DNA from: Dyadobacter bucti
Lineage (GTDB): Bacteria; Bacteroidota; Bacteroidia; Cytophagales; Spirosomataceae
Assembly (NCBI RefSeq): GCF_005869225.1
Contig: NZ_SWFP01000004.1
Span: 434,001-498,000 of the forward strand
Length of the DNA: 64,000 nt
Reading direction: 5' to 3'
The notes beneath the pieces are model-generated. The model saw only the letters and a list, made by a program, of their open reading frames with translations. It was not told where the DNA came from and made no database searches. This document shows, piece after piece, positions 59,918 to 64,000 of this stretch. Position numbers and translations under genes: made by a program. Every line of letters starts with the position of its first letter. Position 1 is the stretch's first letter.

Positions 59918-61006
59918 ATGAAAAGCTTCAGGTTTCGGTCTTTTGAGAGATACTTCAATTCGATGCGGGATAACCGCCTCAATTTTTTTATCATCGTGCT
60001 GGTGCTGCCGTGGCTTGTCCCGCTGATCTGCTATCTGATGTGGGGCAGGGAATATTTTGTGAATATCGGGGTGTTCCTGGGCGGGACGGCTATCAATTTT
60101 TCGCTTTGCCTGCTGGCACATTATATCAATCAGACTGTGGCGGTTTATGTTGCAAAACTGTACCCCGATACCCACCAGTCGGTTTACCGGGTTGCTTTTT
60201 GGTTTATCCTGTATTCGGTCATTAATGTTTCGATATTGTTTTTGGTACTCTACGCTTATGACCGAATACATCTGTTCGGTTTTGTGTTGCGGACAGAGCG
60301 GGTGGTTTGGTCGGTGTTCACGCTGCTGGGAGCATCCCTGATCGCGTCGGGGCTGACAGAACTGGCCTATACTTTCATGCAGTGGAAAACCAACCAGCAT
60401 GAGTTGCAGCAAATGGAACAGAAACAACTGCAGACTGAGCTGGACCTTGTAAAGCAGCAGGTCAATCCGCATTTTTTGTTCAATTGCCTTAATTCCCTGT
60501 CGGTGCTCATCACGGAAGCGCCGCTGGTAGCTGAAAAGTTTGTCGACGAAATGTCTAAAGTGTACCGCTATATGCTCAGTGTCCATGGTACTAACCGGGA
60601 GGCCAGCATGGTGGCACTGGATTCCGAGCTGCGTTTTATCCGTTCGTATATTTATTTGCTGGAAATACGGTTTGAAAAAGGGATTTCGATCGTACTTCAG
60701 GTGGACGACATCTATCTCGAAGGACAGATCGTACCGCTTACCTTGCAGACACTGATCGATAATGCCATACGTCACAACGTGGTGTCAGCTGCAAGCCCCC
60801 TGCACATCCTGATCCGGACAACGGCAACGGGGCAGCTTGAAGTCAGGAACAATCTTCAGAAAAGGAAGGTCAGGATGCCATTCAGCAATGCCGGACTGTC
60901 TTCCATTATTTCGCGTTATAAAATATTATTTAACCAGGCAGGAACGATCCATATCAGGGAAGACGATTCGGATTTTACTGTTCTGTTGCCTCTGATCCAC
61001 ACATGA
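59918..61006 (+). CDS. LytS-type sensor histidine kinase (first of two)
   Basis: The N-terminal ~150 residues hold four hydrophobic segments (FFIIVLVLPWLVPLICYLMW, TAINFSLCLLAHYI, WFILYSVINVSILFLVLY, a fourth near 125-145). The phosphoacceptor His is in QQVNPHFLFNCLNSLSVLI (~185), the ATP-binding N box is LQTLIDNAIRHN, and GLSSIISRYKILF follows. There is no separate sensor domain, so the signal is sensed through the membrane part. It overlaps the second kinase by 4 nt. Confidence 0.93.
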   Translation: MKSFRFRSFERYFNSMRDNRLNFFIIVLVLPWLVPLICYLMWGREYFVNIGVFLGGTAINFSLCLLAHYINQTVAVYVAKLYPDTHQSVYRVAFWFILYSVINVSILFLVLYAYDRIHLFGFVLRTERVVWSVFTLLGASLIASGLTELAYTFMQWKTNQHELQQMEQKQLQTELDLVKQQVNPHFLFNCLNSLSVLITEAPLVAEKFVDEMSKVYRYMLSVHGTNREASMVALDSELRFIRSYIYLLEIRFEKGISIVLQVDDIYLEGQIVPLTLQTLIDNAIRHNVVSAASPLHILIRTTATGQLEVRNNLQKRKVRMPFSNAGLSSIISRYKILFNQAGTIHIREDDSDFTVLLPLIHT

Positions 61007-62082
61007 TACCTGATCTGAGAATCAATTACATCGGGCGTCTGATCTGGCTTAGCCTGTTTGGCAGATGGATTTTTGTGTTGCTGGTCCCCTGGTTTGTACC
61101 CACGATCAGCTACCTCCTGATCGGCGATCCGTACTTTTCGAGTGTTTCCAATTTTTTACTGGGCACGCTCATGGTGCTTTTCATGACGATACTGGCTTTT
61201 GTGCCGCACGACTGGGCTGCCCAGTACATTGCCCATAAATACCCTGCTGTTCAGTCTTCGGGCAAACGGGCTTTTTACACGGCGCTGGCATTTTGTGTGT
61301 TAACGGGTATTTATATTTCGGTTTATGGCCTGCTGATCATTCATCTCCGCCCGTTCAATGCCCAGCTGGATTTTGGGAAAATGGTCAATGTATATCTTTT
61401 TGAGTTTGTGGCGGTACTCATGCTGACCTGCTTGTACGAGGTCAATTATTCACTGGGCAAATGGAAGGAAAGCAAGATAAACAAAGAGGCTATGAAAAAA
61501 GCAGGTCTGCAGGGCCAGTTACAAAGCCTGAAAAGTCAGGTTAACCCGCATTTTCTGTTCAACAGCCTCAATACGCTTTCCGCGCTGATCACCGAGGAGC
61601 CGAAAAGAGCAGAACAGTTTGTGGACGAAATGGCGAAAGTATACCGGTATCTGCTGCAAACCAACCAGCATGAACTGACCACGCTGGCGACCGAGATCAG
61701 GTTTATTAAATCTTACTATCACTTGTTGAGAACCAGGTACGATACGGGCCTCGAACTGAAAATCCGGGTGGAAGAGGAGGCGCTGGGCAAATTCATTCCG
61801 CCGCTGACATTACAGCTGCTAGTAGAAAATGCGGTCAAGCATAACACGATTCTGGAAAAGAATCCGCTTTTTATAGAAATCACTGCTCTGGGCGGAGAGT
61901 ACCTGGAAGTCAGGAATAACCTGCTGGAAAAATCGACCCCGGTAAAATCGACCCGGCTTGGTCTGGCAAATATCGAAGCCAAGTATCAGTTGCTATCTGA
62001 CCGGCAGCCGGTGATTGAGGCAGGGGCCGGCTACTTTAAAGTTTTGTTACCGCTGCTTGCAGAAAAAACTGAAAACCAATGA
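61003..62082 (+). CDS. LytS-type sensor histidine kinase (second of two)
   Basis: It has the same layout as the first: four membrane segments in ~15-150, then SQVNPHFLFNSLNTLSALITEE with the His (~180), VENAVKHNTILEKNP (N box) and GLANIEAKYQLL. The two kinases are similar in the kinase core but differ in the membrane part, so they may sense different signals or form a heterodimer. It overlaps the response regulator by 4 nt. Confidence 0.93.
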   Translation: MIPDLRINYIGRLIWLSLFGRWIFVLLVPWFVPTISYLLIGDPYFSSVSNFLLGTLMVLFMTILAFVPHDWAAQYIAHKYPAVQSSGKRAFYTALAFCVLTGIYISVYGLLIIHLRPFNAQLDFGKMVNVYLFEFVAVLMLTCLYEVNYSLGKWKESKINKEAMKKAGLQGQLQSLKSQVNPHFLFNSLNTLSALITEEPKRAEQFVDEMAKVYRYLLQTNQHELTTLATEIRFIKSYYHLLRTRYDTGLELKIRVEEEALGKFIPPLTLQLLVENAVKHNTILEKNPLFIEITALGGEYLEVRNNLLEKSTPVKSTRLGLANIEAKYQLLSDRQPVIEAGAGYFKVLLPLLAEKTENQ

Positions 62083-62876
62083 ATATACTAATCGTAGAAG
62101 ACGAAAAGCTTGCTGTGAGAAAACTCACGAAGCTCCTGGAAGAAACCGCCCCGGAATTTTTAATCAAAGGTGTGACGCCCAGCATTGAAGCCACTGTGGA
62201 ATGGATTTCGGAAAACCGTGAGGCGGGAGAGCCGGAGCCGGACCTCATTTTTCTGGATATCGAGCTGGCCGACGGACAGAGCTTTGAAATCTTCAACAGG
62301 GTCGACATCAAAAGCACCGTTATTTTTACAACTTCTTATGATGAATATGCTTTGCAGGCTTTCAAGGTCAACAGCATAGATTATTTGCTCAAACCCGTCC
62401 AGCAGGAAGATCTGCTGCGGAGCATCAGGAAGTTTTACGACCTTACCCGCAGTCAGCGCGGTGCTGCCCCGGTTGCGCTTCCGTCCAATCTGGAAAACAT
62501 TCTGAAAAGCCTCCAACTGCAGCAGTCGCCAATCGATTACCGCAAGCGTTTCCTTGTAAAACAGGGGACCCGGCTGATGTCCGTAGAAACCCGGGATATC
62601 GCCTATTTTTATATTGACGAAGGTGTCAGCTTTTTCAAGAACCATCAGGGGCAGAAATTCGTGGTGGATTACCGCATGGATGAAATGGAGCTGTTTCTCG
62701 ACCCTGAATGGTTTTTCAGGATCAACCGGGCGATTATCGTGACTCCCCAGTCTATTGTCAATATCCAGCCTTATTACAACAACCGCCTTGCGCTCACCAT
62801 GAACCCGCCTTTTGACAAGGAGGCCATCGTCAGCCGGGAAAAAACAAACGATTTTAAAAAATGGATGGGGAAGTAG
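62079..62876 (+). CDS. LytTR-family response regulator
   Basis: The receiver domain (~1-125) has the acidic pair in IVEDEKLA, the phosphoryl Asp in DLIFLDIELADGQ, TSYDEYAL and the Lys in LLKPVQQ. A linker leads to the LytTR domain (~155-265): FLVKQGTRLMSVETRDIAYFYIDEGVSFF and FFRINRAIIVTPQSI. It is the only receiver in this operon for two kinases. Likely targets include the three boxes at 59808-59858. The stop is 0 nt from the convergent phosphatase gene. Confidence 0.95.
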   Translation: MNILIVEDEKLAVRKLTKLLEETAPEFLIKGVTPSIEATVEWISENREAGEPEPDLIFLDIELADGQSFEIFNRVDIKSTVIFTTSYDEYALQAFKVNSIDYLLKPVQQEDLLRSIRKFYDLTRSQRGAAPVALPSNLENILKSLQLQQSPIDYRKRFLVKQGTRLMSVETRDIAYFYIDEGVSFFKNHQGQKFVVDYRMDEMELFLDPEWFFRINRAIIVTPQSIVNIQPYYNNRLALTMNPPFDKEAIVSREKTNDFKKWMGK

Positions 62877-64000
62877 TTACGGGCCGGGTTTCCTCCTGGT
62901 ATTTGTAAAATTTACATATTTGTATTTACCCAAAACAGACATTTCAAGGGAAAGGCTGTATGTTCCCCAGGGATATCTGGCCTCCGTTGACACTGTTTCT
63001 TTTTTAAAGTTTGGGCTGGCTTTTGTTGTCTTTTTCAGAAATTCGGAAAGTATGCGGCCGTCCATTTTAGGAGGTACCGGAAGGTTATAGAGAGACAGGA
63101 CGGTAGGTGTGATATCGACATTGGAAGTCGGCAATGTTCCGGTGAACCCCTCTTTGAAGTCCGGGCCTTTGGCAAACAGCGCAATGTTGATCTCATACGG
63201 ACTTGAACCGCCGTGCCCCGCCACGCCTCCCGAAAAATCGGTGCCGGCATAACCCTTGTCATTTTTGTAATCGTTCCAATTCATAGCCACCAGGATATCG
63301 CCAGAACGCTCAGGGTGGCCGTAGTGGACGGCATCAAAAGACAATGTCCCCTCTACCCAGCCCTTCATATCGCCTGTTTTTTTTGCTTTGGTAAACACAG
63401 CCCCGATCCATTCCTGTTTGTGCAGGGCAGCAACTATCTTTTTGATCGCTTCCAGATCGCGGTCCTTCACATATATTGCACCCTCCGCGATCACTACGTC
63501 GCCCGATCCCTTGTCTTTCTTCAAACCTTCCCGGATCAGGAAATCCGTCAGGCTTTGTTTGCCGATATGGGTTACAAATCCGTGATCCGTTGAAATAATG
63601 ATATTGTATTGCCCTAAAAGGCCTTTTTCTTTCATAGCTTCCAGGATCCTTCCAAACTGTGAATCCACGTACCGGATGGCAGACACCGCTTCTTCCGAAC
63701 CGATGCCGTGTTCATGTGCGGCGCCGTCGGGATCCGAAAACCAGATCGCACTTACAAGCGGTCCTTCTGGATCAAGCCCATATTTGAGCAAAGCATCTGT
63801 GATCCATTGGTGCTTCTTGTTTTTGTCGGACTCATCTTCCGGCATTTCCCCGATGTCGGCTGTTACCTGTGTTCTGAACGATTCCGGCAGGATCAGGCCT
63901 GGATTGATAATCGCCCCGCTGCCCACAGTATGGTTTTGTAAAAATGCCTGGCCGGTCGTCCCGGAGCTGAAAACCATCATTTTTTCACCGGCCGACTGCA
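62877..64000 (-). CDS. Alkaline-phosphatase-superfamily (type I phosphodiesterase-like) protein, partial
   Basis: The frame is open to the window edge (QSAGEKMMVFSSG...), so the start is missing. Metal-binding segments present are WFSDPDGAAHEHG (D and H), IIISTDHGFVTHIG (DH) and AGHGGSSPYEINIALFAKGP (H). The fold fits nucleotide pyrophosphatase/phosphodiesterase and alkaline phosphatase-like families. The nucleophile Thr/Ser lies upstream of the window. It is convergent with the response regulator. Confidence 0.87.
   Translation of the reverse strand, partial: QSAGEKMMVFSSGTTGQAFLQNHTVGSGAIINPGLILPESFRTQVTADIGEMPEDESDKNKKHQWITDALLKYGLDPEGPLVSAIWFSDPDGAAHEHGIGSEEAVSAIRYVDSQFGRILEAMKEKGLLGQYNIIISTDHGFVTHIGKQSLTDFLIREGLKKDKGSGDVVIAEGAIYVKDRDLEAIKKIVAALHKQEWIGAVFTKAKKTGDMKGWVEGTLSFDAVHYGHPERSGDILVAMNWNDYKNDKGYAGTDFSGGVAGHGGSSPYEINIALFAKGPDFKEGFTGTLPTSNVDITPTVLSLYNLPVPPKMDGRILSEFLKKTTKASPNFKKETVSTEARYPWGTYSLSLEMSVLGKYKYVNFTNTRRKPGP

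Noticed and set aside
1..64000. CRISPR arrays, tRNA/rRNA genes, prophage or insertion sequences
   Set aside because: No regularly spaced repeats with unique spacers, no tRNA-like folds, and no transposase, integrase or phage structural proteins were seen.

Overview
The window comes from a Bacteroidota chromosome, most likely a Cytophagales organism of the Dyadobacter/Spirosoma type (taxonomy inferred). The supporting signs are a C-terminal type IX secretion sorting domain, lipoproteins, promoters of the TTG-N19/20-TAnnTTTG type, LytS/LytTR signalling, and many DUF1080, Gfo/Idh/MocA and 'membrane-bound dehydrogenase' (PVC-type) proteins. I see no rRNA, tRNA, CRISPR array or intact insertion sequence.

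Region 1 (1-16.8 kb) is a plus-strand run for exported carbohydrate breakdown. It holds a PfkB kinase tail, two paralogous ~780-aa Tat-type glycosidase-like proteins bracketing a DUF1080 protein, a PVC-type dehydrogenase with a cytochrome c domain and a neutral-ceramidase-like protein, then a T9SS-sorted CBM protein on the other strand, an AlkC DNA glycosylase, a Tat-exported Gfo/Idh/MocA oxidoreductase and a second ceramidase-like protein. Region 2 (16.8-37 kb) is mixed: siderophore-interacting protein with an AraC regulator, a MutS-family ATPase, a VWA protein, DUF1080, metallophosphoesterase, SASA esterase, DUF4394, MBL-fold and choice-of-anchor I proteins, an ECF sigma factor operon with an adhesin-like and an outer-membrane-like protein, and a thioredoxin-reductase-like flavoprotein behind a large perfect inverted repeat.

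Region 3 (37-58 kb) is a long minus-strand catabolic cluster. Reading in transcription order: FCD-type GntR regulator, GH20 hexosaminidase-like protein, creatininase, RidA, 3-hydroxyacyl-CoA-type dehydrogenase, enolase-superfamily enzyme, DMT permease, DapA-family aldolase/lyase, deacetylase-like protein, alpha/beta hydrolase, GH109-like oxidoreductase, Tat-exported DegT aminotransferase, ceramidase-like protein, amidohydrolase, beta-propeller, PVC-type dehydrogenase and HiPIP. Many genes overlap or nearly touch. The content suggests (inference) hydrolysis, periplasmic oxidation and cytoplasmic catabolism of an amino- or amide-bearing sugar derivative. A shared 14-bp motif upstream of the regulator, the GH20 gene and the creatininase operon suggests one GntR regulon.

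Region 4 (58-64 kb) has a Panacea-antitoxin toxin-antitoxin module whose toxin is frameshifted in a GA repeat, a standalone LytTR protein, two tandem LytS-type histidine kinases sharing one LytTR response regulator, and a partial alkaline-phosphatase-family gene. Three 9-bp LytTR-like boxes at an exact 21-bp period lie in the divergent promoter.

The most unusual feature is a pair of in-frame GC-rich tandem arrays (about 46.19-46.37 and 47.58-48.16 kb). Each ends in a 20-bp perfect palindrome with a GGACTTAAGTCC core and is built into the N-terminal coding region of two adjacent operon genes.
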